Origin: Paenibacillaceae bacterium UBA6304
GTDB lineage: Bacteria; Bacillota; Bacilli; Paenibacillales; Paenibacillaceae
Length of the DNA: 7,352 bases
Reading direction: 5' to 3'
Assembly (NCBI GenBank): GCA_002439285.1
Contig: DJTQ01000306.1
Location: 1-7,352 of the forward strand
Shown here: positions 1-6,144 of the stretch, in pieces
How positions within the stretch are numbered: position 1 is the first letter of the stretch
Layout of the letters: each line of letters opens with the position of its first letter
Position numbers and translations under genes: made by a program
Notes under the pieces: model-generated
Databases searched by the model: none
What the model saw: only the letters and a program-made list of their open reading frames with translations
What the model was told of the DNA's origin: nothing

Positions 1-1
1 C

Positions 2-271
2 TGGTGGTGCGTACTGTTCCCGCCGTTATGTTTTGTGGATGCCGGCAGCGGAGATGCGCTGCAAAGCAAAGGAAGCAAGGAGAAGACTTCGGAAAGCTCA
101 AAGGGTTCGAAAGATTCGGATAGTCAGGGTGCGGCGAAAACGGTGTCTGCGCAGACAGGCTCCGATGCAGCGGATATGAATCAGGTCGAACCGGAGGAGA
201 CGGAAGTGCGGTTTTTTGTGTGGGACATGCTGTTGAAGCTGTGGAATTGGATTGTAGGATTGTTCTCATAA
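2..271 (+). CDS. spoIIR: Stage II sporulation protein R, C-terminal part (5' end outside window)
   Basis: SpoIIR is made in the forespore and secreted into the intermembrane space, where it triggers SpoIIGA to process pro-sigma-E in the mother cell (family knowledge). Reading from base 2, the visible 89 residues open with WWCVLFPPLCFVD, the conserved Trp/Cys/Pro-rich end of the SpoIIR core domain. The frame is open to the window edge, so the true start lies upstream. After the core comes a tract of about 55 hydrophilic residues rich in Ser, Lys, Gly and Asp, probably a disordered linker. The protein then ends with a hydrophobic Trp-rich segment, VRFFVWDMLLKLWNWIVGLF plus Ser, which could be an amphipathic or membrane-binding tail. 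The gene is followed by a strong intrinsic terminator. Neighbourhood agrees: spoIIR precedes ywlC in B. subtilis too. The identification is firm; the role of the tail is inference. Confidence 0.9.
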   Translation, partial: WWCVLFPPLCFVDAGSGDALQSKGSKEKTSESSKGSKDSDSQGAAKTVSAQTGSDAADMNQVEPEETEVRFFVWDMLLKLWNWIVGLFS

Positions 272-287
272 GTGATAATTGTTAAAC

Positions 288-327
288 AGACCGCGCGGGT
301 AAATATCCTGTGCGGTTTAATTTTTTT
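288..327 (+). terminator. Intrinsic terminator after spoIIR
   Basis: A 12-bp stem (left arm 288-299, AGACCGCGCGGG; right arm 307-318, CCTGTGCGGTTT; some G-T wobbles) closes a 7-nt loop and is followed by seven T at 321-327. It begins 16 nt after the spoIIR stop and separates spoIIR from the promoter of ywlC. On the opposite strand there is no T-run after the stem, so it appears to act in one direction. Confidence 0.85.
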
Positions 328-402
328 GGTGTGTATTGTAACTGTAGCGGTGGACCGAGAGACACGCGACTTTGCTGAGGCTGGCTAACTTTAAGCGGGG
401 AT

Positions 403-411
403 TGTTATAAT
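403..411 (+). promoter_or_regulatory. Extended -10 promoter for ywlC
   Basis: The bases TGTTATAAT form an extended -10 element: a TG one base upstream of a perfect TATAAT at 406-411. No good TTGACA box lies 16-18 nt upstream, which is usual for extended -10 promoters. Transcription would begin near 418, about 30-50 nt before the candidate ywlC starts and downstream of the spoIIR terminator. This makes ywlC the first gene of its transcription unit. Confidence 0.6.
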
Positions 412-446
412 AGAAAGTATATTCTTTGAAAAGTTTGGGATGATCA

Positions 447-1658
447 ATGGTTATGGGAGATAAGATGATGGAAGATGCAGGTTTTGAAAATATGCGTTCC
501 ACCCGGTTGTGGGATGTGACCGCTTTGATGAATAGGAAAGGGTCAGCCGGAAGACGGGTTTCGGAAGCTTCGCAAGTTCCGCAAATCTCGGGGGCACCGC
601 AGACTTCTCAGGATTCCGCCGAGCAAGCATTGGTCGAAGCGGGAGAGGTGTTGGCGGCTGGCGGAACGGTGGCTTTTCCGACCGAGACGGTGTACGGTCT
701 CGGGGCGGATGCCCGCAACACGGCAGCGGTGGAGGCGATTTTTGCCGCCAAGGGGCGGCCGTCCGACAATCCGCTGATCGTGCATATTGCCGACGTTAGC
801 GCGCTGGATGGTCTCGTTACGGAAGTTAACGAGACGGCACGGGCGCTGATGGAGGCTTTTTGGCCCGGGCCGCTAACGCTGGTGCTGCCCGTGGCCACCG
901 GCGCCGTCTCGCCTCGCGTGACGGCGGGCCTGGACACAGTGGCCGTGCGAATGCCGGACCACGATATCGCGCTGCGGCTCATCGCCGCAGCGGGTTGCCC
1001 GGTTGCGGCGCCGAGCGCCAACCGGTCGGGGCGGCCGAGCCCGACGCTGGCGAGCCACGTCGGCGATGATCTGGCCGGCCGCATCGACGGCATCGTCGAC
1101 GGCGGGCCCACTGGGGTGGGCGTGGAGTCGACGGTGGTGGAGGCCGGCGCCGACGGGATCGTGACCGTGCTCCGCCCCGGCGGGATCACGGTCGAGGAGC
1201 TCGCACGCCATGCCGCGGGCGGCGTGCGGCTGGACGCCGCCCTGCAAAGCGCGGGCGGCGGCAGCGAAGCCAAAGACATGCCGGCGCCGCGCTCACCCGG
1301 CATGAAGTACACGCACTACGCCCCCCGCGGGGCGCTGCGTGTGGTGACCGGGCCCGCCCCCGAGGCGGTGGCGGACCGCATCCAGGCCGAGCTCGACGCG
1401 GCCCGGGCGCGCGGGGAGGTCACGGGCGTGCTCGCCTTCGACGAGCATCTCCCGTCCTACCGCGCCGACTGCGTGCTATCGCTCGGCAGCCTGACGGCGC
1501 TGGAGACGGCTGCGCATCGTCTTTACGCGGCGCTCCGCCGCTTTGACGACAGCGGCGTCACCTTTATTATGGCCGAGTCCTGTCCGCAGGATGGACTCGG
1601 CGCCGCCGTGATGAACCGCCTGCTTAAAGCGGCGGGCCAACAGGTAATTAACGTATAA
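447..1658 (+). CDS. ywlC: L-threonylcarbamoyladenylate synthase, long Sua5/YwlC type
   Basis: This cytoplasmic enzyme makes threonylcarbamoyl-AMP from L-threonine, bicarbonate and ATP, the first step of the t6A37 modification of ANN-decoding tRNAs. The Sua5/YciO/YrdC domain covers about residues 60-255. It shows FPTETVYGLGADA (77-89), KGRPSDNPLIVHIAD (102-116), APSANRSG (188-195) and GVESTV (225-230). The linker SPGMKYTHYAP (283-293) joins it to a C-terminal Sua5 domain ending in AAVMNRLLKAAG, so this is the two-domain form. At 403 residues it is longer than B. subtilis YwlC (about 346). Part of the excess is a Ser/Gln/Pro-rich insert near residues 32-58. The start is uncertain: ATG 447 follows GGGA; ATG 465 or 468 has the better GGGAG (455-459); family proteins often begin close to the TRLWDV at residue 19, which would favour ATG 492. 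The segment 860-1470 is far richer in GC than its neighbours. Confidence 0.93.
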   Translation: MVMGDKMMEDAGFENMRSTRLWDVTALMNRKGSAGRRVSEASQVPQISGAPQTSQDSAEQALVEAGEVLAAGGTVAFPTETVYGLGADARNTAAVEAIFAAKGRPSDNPLIVHIADVSALDGLVTEVNETARALMEAFWPGPLTLVLPVATGAVSPRVTAGLDTVAVRMPDHDIALRLIAAAGCPVAAPSANRSGRPSPTLASHVGDDLAGRIDGIVDGGPTGVGVESTVVEAGADGIVTVLRPGGITVEELARHAAGGVRLDAALQSAGGGSEAKDMPAPRSPGMKYTHYAPRGALRVVTGPAPEAVADRIQAELDAARARGEVTGVLAFDEHLPSYRADCVLSLGSLTALETAAHRLYAALRRFDDSGVTFIMAESCPQDGLGAAVMNRLLKAAGQQVINV

Positions 1659-1686
1659 GGTTCCGCCAACCGGCGGGTCCATTTCC

Positions 1687-1694
1687 AGGAAAGG
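1687..1694 (+). promoter_or_regulatory. Ribosome binding site deciding the DUF72 start
   Basis: AGGAAAGG lies 10 nt before ATG 1705 and is the only good Shine-Dalgarno match near the 5' end of the frame. A short hairpin (CCGCC 1663-1667, loop AACC, GGCGG 1672-1676, with two more outer pairs) sits between the ywlC stop and this site. It lacks a T-run, so the ywlC message probably continues into the DUF72 gene. Confidence 0.55.
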
Positions 1695-1704
1695 CGGGGG
1701 TGGC

Positions 1705-2565
1705 ATGATCTCGATCGGTTTAACCGGATGGGGAGATCACGAGGAACTTTATCCGGCCGGCACGCCGGCCAAGGCGAAGCTGGCGCTCTACGCCAGGCAT
1801 TTTCCGGTCGTGGAGGTCGATAGTTCCTTTTACGCCGTGCTTGGTGAACACACTTACCGGCGATGGCTGGAGGAGACGCCTCCGCATTTTATGTTTATTT
1901 TGAAAGCGTATCGGGGAATGACCGGGCATAACCGGGGTAAAAACCCGTACGGCGGCCCGGGGGAAATGTTCCAGGCTTATCTGGATTCCATACGCCCGGT
2001 CGTAGAATCGGGGCGTTTAAAGGCCGTCATGTTTCAATTTCCGCCCTGGTTCGACTGCACGGCGGACAATATTCGCAGGCTCCGTGCCGTTAGAAAGTGG
2101 ATGGGGTCGCTGCCTCTGGCCTTGGAGTTTCGGAATCAGAGCTGGTATGCTCCGGAGGTACGGGAAGAAACGCTCTCTTTTATGCGGAGTGAAGGATGGA
2201 TTCATATTATTTGTGATGAACCGCAAATCGGGGAGGGCTCGGTCCCTGCGGTATTGGAGCCGACGGATACCGGACTTACAATTGTCCGGCTTCATGGACG
2301 CAACACCGGAGGCTGGTTGCAGGGGGGCGCTCCCAATTGGCGGGAGGTCCGCAACCTGTACCGTTATAACCGGGAAGAACTCCTGGATTGGCGGGACAAG
2401 CTGGCCGTCCTCGAGGTCAAAGGCACCAAAGAAATCTGCATGATTTTTAATAACAATTCCGGTGGAGACGCCGCTCCGAATGCCGTGGAGATGATGAATC
2501 TTCTGGGGCTCGAAACGGTAGGTCTGCCGCCAAAACAGATAGATTTATTCGGAGAGGAAGAGTAG
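1705..2565 (+). CDS. DUF72 family protein (YunF/YecE-like), predicted TIM barrel
   Basis: The 286-residue product matches the DUF72 family, which includes B. subtilis YunF (near 280 residues, from memory) and E. coli YecE. The family adopts a TIM-barrel-like fold; its reaction is not established. Motifs typical of the family, in order: IGLTGWGDH (4-12), VEVDSSFYA (36-44), FQFPPWF (110-116), LEFRNQSWY (140-148), IVRLHGRN (193-200) and the Asn/Gly-rich FNNNSGGDAAPNA (248-260). No signal peptide or membrane segment is seen, so a cytoplasmic protein is expected. The C-terminus is PPKQIDLFGEEE; QIDLF (278-282) resembles the pentapeptide that binds the DNA sliding clamp. The gene lies 46 nt after ywlC with no terminator between, suggesting joint transcription. 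Family assignment is secure; function is unknown. Confidence 0.88.
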   Translation: MISIGLTGWGDHEELYPAGTPAKAKLALYARHFPVVEVDSSFYAVLGEHTYRRWLEETPPHFMFILKAYRGMTGHNRGKNPYGGPGEMFQAYLDSIRPVVESGRLKAVMFQFPPWFDCTADNIRRLRAVRKWMGSLPLALEFRNQSWYAPEVREETLSFMRSEGWIHIICDEPQIGEGSVPAVLEPTDTGLTIVRLHGRNTGGWLQGGAPNWREVRNLYRYNREELLDWRDKLAVLEVKGTKEICMIFNNNSGGDAAPNAVEMMNLLGLETVGLPPKQIDLFGEEE

Positions 2566-2651
2566 TCGGGTGGAAGTTATTATGTTTACGTTCCCGCTTC
2601 GGCTAACAGGGTTCTTTTTATCGGTCCGGCCGGCGCTGTCATACTTTTGGT

Positions 2652-2668
2652 AGGGGGCTTGAGTTTTG
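2652..2668 (+). promoter_or_regulatory. Ribosome binding site and TTG start of the antiporter
   Basis: AGGGGG at 2652-2657 is followed after 8 nt by TTG 2666. The first family-like residues (EIFEIVLIMLVLIGVSN) directly follow this codon and the frame is closed upstream by TAG 2651-2653, so TTG initiation is well supported. The preceding 100-nt gap from 2566 shows no convincing promoter or terminator, only a small GC palindrome (CCGGCCGG near 2627). Confidence 0.7.
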
Positions 2669-4702
2669 GAAATATTTGAAATCGTGCTCATCATGCTCGT
2701 TTTGATCGGGGTATCGAATGTTCTGAACCGGTTCATTCCGTTCGTCCCGGTCCCGCTCTTGCAAATTATATTGGGAACTTTGGTGGCCTTGCTGCCGATC
2801 GGCATTCATTTGCCGCTGAATTCCGAGTTGTTTCTGCTGCTCTTTATCGCCCCATTGCTCTACAATGACGGCAAACGGACTCCGCGTGAGGAACTGTGGG
2901 ATTTAAGGGCCCCGATTCTGCTGCTCGCTCTTGGTTTGGTGTTCGTTACCGTATTTGCGGGCGGCTATCTGATCCATTGGCTGATTCCCAGCATTCCGCT
3001 GCCCGCGGCCTTCGCGCTTGCCGCCATTTTGTCCCCGACGGATGCGGTCGCCGTAAGTGCCTTGGCAGGAAGAATCCATTTGCCTAAAGGCATTATGCGG
3101 CTGCTTGAAGGAGAATCGTTGATGAACGACGCCTCCGGGCTGGTTGCATTCAAGTTCGCGGTGGCTGCCACGGTGACCGGGGTATTCTCGATCACCGAAG
3201 CCACGCTGAGCTTTTTGTGGATTGCGATCGGCGGTTTGGTCGTGGGCGCAATCGCGGCCTTTCTTATCGTCTGGCTGCGGATGTTTATCCGCCGGCTCGG
3301 CATGGAAGACGTTACGATACATATGCTGATCCAGATTTTGACCCCGTTCGTGATTTATCTGGTGACGGAAGAGCTTGGCTTCTCAGGGATCCTGGCCGTT
3401 GTAGCCGGTGGGATTGTGCATGCCATTGAGCGGGACCGCAATGAATCGATGCAGGCCGAGCTGCGGATGGTGTCCCAAAATACATGGTCCGTAATTCTTT
3501 ACATTTTAAATGGCTTAGTGTTCGTTATTTTGGGGCTGCAAATTCCCGGCGCGACGGAAACGATATTCCAAAGTCCGGAATACAGCAATGTGCAGGTACT
3601 GGGCTTTATCGGGTTAATTTCGTTAGGCTTGATCGTGCTAAGGTTTATATGGGTGTACCTGTTCTGGGAAGGCTCCTGGCTGCTCGGCAGCGGGGAAAAT
3701 ATGGGGAAGCCGAAGCTGATGTCTTCCGTGTTGATTTCTTTATCCGGCGTTCGGGGTGCGGTTACGTTGGCCGCGGCGTTCTCCATTCCTTATTTTCTTC
3801 AGGATGGAAGCCCGTTCCCGGAACGGGATTTAATTATTTTTCTGGCGGCCGGGGTTATTCTATGCTCGCTAATTATCGCCAGCGTAGTGCTGCCTCTGCT
3901 CTCCAAACACCCTGAAGAGGGAAATGATCCTGTTGCCGAACGCGAACGTGAAGCTCGTATCTCTATGCTGCATGCGGGGATCAAGGCAATTAAGGAAGCG
4001 ACCGAAGAAGAGAATGAAACGGCAGCCAGGTCGGTGCTGGCAAGTTATCACCGGCAGTTGATCCGGCTTCAAAACGAGCGGAATCAGGAATGGTCCGACC
4101 GGAGAAGAAACAATACCGTGATGAAGTTGAGGCTTGCCGGACTTCAAGCGGAGCGGCGGGAGATCCAAAGCATGCTGGACCGCGGCGAGATTACCGGGGA
4201 ATTGGCGTCAAAAATCCAAGAGGTCATGAACCAAATGGAAATGGTCATGTCAGGCCGCTTCAAAATGCAGGTCATGGTGTCGCTGCTCCGGATTCGTCGC
4301 TTGTTCTCGAAGCAGTTCTTCAAACGCAAAACCGACGGATTCCCGGCGGAAGCAATGGAACAATGGAAGGCGGTAAGACTCCGAACGTCCATAGCTGCAC
4401 TTGAAGCTGTACAGGCGCAAGTCAACGAGGAGAACCGGCAGGAGTCTATTTTGGTCATGGCTCAATACAAGGAATTGATCAAGCGTCTTCAAGGACGTTC
4501 AGGAACCTCCAAACCTATTGAAGACGAGGACATGTTTAACCAGCACAAAAACGAATTGCGTATCAAAGGCATTCAGGCTCAGCGCAATGAGGTGCAATCG
4601 ATGTTTGAGCAAGGGGACATCAGTTGGGCGTCCGCGAACAAGTTAAGGCAATACATTAATTATCTGGAGGCCGGCGTATTGGAGCCCGGCGAGGAAGAAT
4701 AG
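2666..4702 (+). CDS. nhaK: CPA1 family monovalent cation/H+ antiporter, NhaK-like
   Basis: A predicted membrane antiporter exchanging Na+ and/or K+ for protons, important for cation and pH homeostasis. Residues 1 to about 412 hold roughly a dozen hydrophobic segments. Hallmarks are LSPTDAVAV (122-130, D126), LLEGESLMNDASG (146-158, with the N154-D155 pair typical of CPA1) and SGVRGAVTLAAAFSIP (360-375, R363). Residues 413-678 form a long charged cytoplasmic tail, as in B. subtilis NhaK/YvgP (about 670 residues); overall similarity to that protein as I remember it is high. The tail contains two related modules, at about 431-530 and 571-673. The start codon is TTG, preceded by AGGGGG (2652-2657) at 8-nt spacing; an in-frame stop at 2651-2653 leaves no upstream alternative. 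No terminator is seen on either side. Ion preference cannot be read from the sequence. Confidence 0.9.
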   Translation: MEIFEIVLIMLVLIGVSNVLNRFIPFVPVPLLQIILGTLVALLPIGIHLPLNSELFLLLFIAPLLYNDGKRTPREELWDLRAPILLLALGLVFVTVFAGGYLIHWLIPSIPLPAAFALAAILSPTDAVAVSALAGRIHLPKGIMRLLEGESLMNDASGLVAFKFAVAATVTGVFSITEATLSFLWIAIGGLVVGAIAAFLIVWLRMFIRRLGMEDVTIHMLIQILTPFVIYLVTEELGFSGILAVVAGGIVHAIERDRNESMQAELRMVSQNTWSVILYILNGLVFVILGLQIPGATETIFQSPEYSNVQVLGFIGLISLGLIVLRFIWVYLFWEGSWLLGSGENMGKPKLMSSVLISLSGVRGAVTLAAAFSIPYFLQDGSPFPERDLIIFLAAGVILCSLIIASVVLPLLSKHPEEGNDPVAEREREARISMLHAGIKAIKEATEEENETAARSVLASYHRQLIRLQNERNQEWSDRRRNNTVMKLRLAGLQAERREIQSMLDRGEITGELASKIQEVMNQMEMVMSGRFKMQVMVSLLRIRRLFSKQFFKRKTDGFPAEAMEQWKAVRLRTSIAALEAVQAQVNEENRQESILVMAQYKELIKRLQGRSGTSKPIEDEDMFNQHKNELRIKGIQAQRNEVQSMFEQGDISWASANKLRQYINYLEAGVLEPGEEE

Positions 4703-4742
4703 AATAGCGGTTTCGTTCAGCCCCGTGTCCGTCATGTCATGA

Positions 4743-4780
4743 AATACTTCTTGTCCGCATATGGTGGTACAAGAAGTATT
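4743..4780 (+). repeat. Perfect 12-bp inverted repeat upstream of mntP
   Basis: AATACTTCTTGT (4743-4754) and its exact reverse complement ACAAGAAGTATT (4769-4780) flank a 14-nt spacer. The right arm ends 21 nt before ATG 4802 and 7 nt before the GGGGGAG ribosome binding site. Neither strand has a T-run after it, so it is not a standard intrinsic terminator. It could be an RNA hairpin in the mntP leader, affecting stability or ribosome access, or an operator for a dimeric repressor with half-sites 26 bp apart. I do not recognise it as an MntR box or a yybP-ykoY riboswitch. Confidence 0.8.
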
Positions 4781-4801
4781 CGGATATGGGGGAGTGGAAC
4801 T

Positions 4802-5362
4802 ATGACAGAAGCATTGGCTCAACTCGGAGAATGGATGACCATTTTACTGATGGCGGTTGCCCTTGGGATGGACGCCTTTTCGCTCGGGGTCGGGATCGGT
4901 ATGAAAGGGGTACGGCGTATCGATGCTGTTCGCATTGGATCGACTGTAGCTCTTTTTCACGTGCTTATGCCGCTGATCGGCATTTTTGCGGGCCAATATG
5001 TGGGTGTTCTGCTCGGTAATCTGGCGCGCTACGCCTCCGGCGGGCTGCTCCTGCTCTTGGGGGCACATATGATCTTCAGTTCCGTCAAAGGCAGCGGGTT
5101 TCAATCGATCAATCACCGTACTTTGTGGGGGGTTCTTCTGTTTTCGCTGAGCGTCAGCATCGATTCGTTTTCGGTTGGAGTATCTTTGGGGATGTTTCAC
5201 AGCGACCTGCTGATGACTGTGCTTGCCTTCGGTTTTTTTGGCGGGCTAATGTCCATGATGGGGCTCGCTCTTGGCCGCAGCGTCGGCCGAAATCTCGGAG
5301 AATACGGCGAGGCCGCCGGGGGGGCGATCTTGCTTGCGTTTGGCCTCCTGTTCATCTTCTGA
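4802..5362 (+). CDS. mntP: Manganese efflux pump MntP (YwlD)
   Basis: MntP exports Mn2+ across the cytoplasmic membrane and protects against manganese overload. From ATG 4802 the product has 186 residues, the usual family length, and six hydrophobic segments. The two family signatures are MAVALGMDAFSLGVGIG (17-33, D24) and SLSVSIDSFSVGVSLG (115-130, D121); the conserved aspartates lie in the membrane in two related halves. The start is chosen because GGGGGAG (4788-4794) lies 7 nt upstream. The longer frame from ATG 4739 adds 21 residues encoded by an inverted repeat, lacks a good ribosome binding site there and would exceed family length. The gene follows the antiporter by 99 nt. In B. subtilis the orthologue ywlD is also next to ywlE. 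Regulation is not evident beyond the inverted repeat. Confidence 0.92.
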   Translation: MTEALAQLGEWMTILLMAVALGMDAFSLGVGIGMKGVRRIDAVRIGSTVALFHVLMPLIGIFAGQYVGVLLGNLARYASGGLLLLLGAHMIFSSVKGSGFQSINHRTLWGVLLFSLSVSIDSFSVGVSLGMFHSDLLMTVLAFGFFGGLMSMMGLALGRSVGRNLGEYGEAAGGAILLAFGLLFIF

Positions 5363-5368
5363 TACAAT
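5340..5368 (+). promoter_or_regulatory. Candidate promoter for ywlE inside the mntP 3' end
   Basis: TTGGCC (5340-5345) and TACAAT (5363-5368) are separated by 17 nt, and TGA just before the -10 gives an extended -10 (TG-N-TACAAT). The box overlaps the last codons and the stop of mntP. Initiation near 5375 would give a leader of about 40 nt for ywlE. The match is good for a sigma-A promoter but is untested. Confidence 0.45.
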
Positions 5369-5417
5369 AACACTGATAAAAATACGGGATTTCGCATCCT
5401 GGCGGAGGTGATTAGTA

Positions 5418-6005
5418 ATGCGGATTTTGTTTGTTTGTACAGGTAATACCTGCCGCAGTCCGATGGCGGAAGGGATGATGCGCAAGCTGGCCCGCGAGCG
5501 GGGGCTTCATGTGGAGGTACGCTCTGCCGGAGTGGCAGCGACTCAAGGAATGTCGATCTCGCATCATGCGAGTGCCGTGCTGAAGGAGCAGGGAGTCGAG
5601 GATCGCATTCTATCGACGCCGCTGCATGCGGAACTGGTGGAATGGGCCGATTTGATTCTCGGGTTGACGGAAGGGCACAAGCGGCAAATGATCTACTCCT
5701 TTCCGGAGGCGGCCGATAAAATATATACGCTTAAAGAATACGCGCAAAACGATCCAGCAATTCTAGCCGAGAGGGAAGAGTTGCAGCGGCTGGCAGCCGA
5801 TCTTGAACTGGACCGGGCGCTGGGAAAGAAACCGGATGAGACGGCGAAGCGACGGTTGAACGAGCTGCTGCAACGTATGCCGGTTCACGATATTTCCGAC
5901 CCATTCGGAGGTTCTAGGGCAGATTATGACCGGGCAGCGGCAGAAATTCGTGCCGCGCTTGTTAGCCTGTTGGACAAGCTTGAGCAGGAACGGTTGGGGG
6001 AATAA
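5418..6005 (+). CDS. ywlE: Protein-arginine phosphatase YwlE, with internal insertion
   Basis: This low-molecular-weight phosphatase removes phosphate from phosphoarginine residues, opposing the kinase McsB in the tagging pathway for ClpCP degradation and stress control. The N-terminal loop VCTGNTCRSPMAE (6-18) has nucleophile C7, R13 and T11; Thr at this place, rather than the Ile of tyrosine phosphatases, marks arginine specificity. VRSAGV (34-39) and the acid loop DISDPFGGS (158-166, D161 as general acid) complete the active site. At 195 residues it exceeds B. subtilis YwlE (150): about 48 charged, helix-prone residues (about 109-157) are inserted between TLKEY and the acid loop. The start is clear from GGAGGTGAT (5404-5412) upstream of ATG 5418. 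It lies 55 nt after mntP. No mcsB is in the window, so the partner kinase is assumed from the family. Confidence 0.92.
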   Translation: MRILFVCTGNTCRSPMAEGMMRKLARERGLHVEVRSAGVAATQGMSISHHASAVLKEQGVEDRILSTPLHAELVEWADLILGLTEGHKRQMIYSFPEAADKIYTLKEYAQNDPAILAEREELQRLAADLELDRALGKKPDETAKRRLNELLQRMPVHDISDPFGGSRADYDRAAAEIRAALVSLLDKLEQERLGE

Positions 6006-6026
6006 GATTTTCGGGGTTATACCCGG

Positions 6027-6055
6027 TTGCATTTGTCTCACTTATGTTTTATTCT
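6027..6055 (+). promoter_or_regulatory. Candidate promoter of the riboswitch transcript
   Basis: TTGCAT (6027-6032) and TATTCT (6050-6055) are 17 nt apart. Initiation near 6062 would place the 5' end about 10 nt before the first riboswitch helix, the arrangement expected for a regulated leader. The boxes are only partial matches to TTGACA and TATAAT, so the call rests mainly on position. No convincing terminator for ywlE precedes it; a weak CGGG/CCCG pairing near 6012-6024 lacks a T-run. Confidence 0.45.
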
Positions 6056-6071
6056 TAAGCTAGCAATGAAG

Positions 6072-6144
6072 TTCCGATGTGACTGGCGACGAAAGTGGAT
6101 GAAACCACGGTGGAGCATCGGATATACGGCCGGTCGCCTGGGCA
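6072..6144 (+). ncRNA. ZTP/ZMP riboswitch (pfl motif) aptamer
   Basis: The aptamer shows the conserved pfl blocks in order: GTGACTGGCGA (6079-6089), a hairpin GTGG (6095-6098)/CCAC (6105-6108) followed by GGTGGAGC (6109-6116), and CGCCTGGGCA (6135-6144). Helix P1 pairs TCCGAT (6073-6078) with ATCGGA (6117-6122). The diagnostic pseudoknot pairs GGCG (6085-6088) with CGCC (6135-6138), and GCC (6129-6131) can close P3 with GGC (6141-6143). Members of this class bind the purine intermediates ZMP (AICAR) or ZTP, which build up when 10-formyl-tetrahydrofolate is scarce, and typically switch genes on. An intrinsic terminator follows directly. The controlled genes here are ywlG and probably glyA; glyA is a known target type of this class. 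Confidence 0.93.

Noticed and set aside
317..502. Minus-strand 61-codon frame over the ywlC promoter
   Set aside because: It overlaps the spoIIR terminator and the ywlC promoter, has no motif, and no good ribosome binding site was seen.
608..1312. Long minus-strand open frame of 234 codons opposite ywlC
   Set aside because: It lies in the very GC-rich part of ywlC, where stops are rare in all frames. The translation is Ser/Pro/Ala/Thr-rich without motifs, and the + strand carries a clear Sua5 protein.
1659..1680. Hairpin after ywlC as a transcription terminator
   Set aside because: The stem has a 5-bp perfect core plus imperfect outer pairs and is not followed by a T-run; the next ribosome binding site is only a few bases away.
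4739..4801. Upstream ATG 4739 as the start of mntP, adding 21 residues
   Set aside because: The extra codons are the arms of an inverted repeat, the site lacks a Shine-Dalgarno sequence, and ATG 4802 has GGGGGAG at 7 nt and gives the normal family length.
4703..4801. A Mn2+-sensing yybP-ykoY riboswitch upstream of mntP
   Set aside because: The region is short, lacks the conserved loop sequences and has no terminator with a T-run; only the simple inverted repeat is present.
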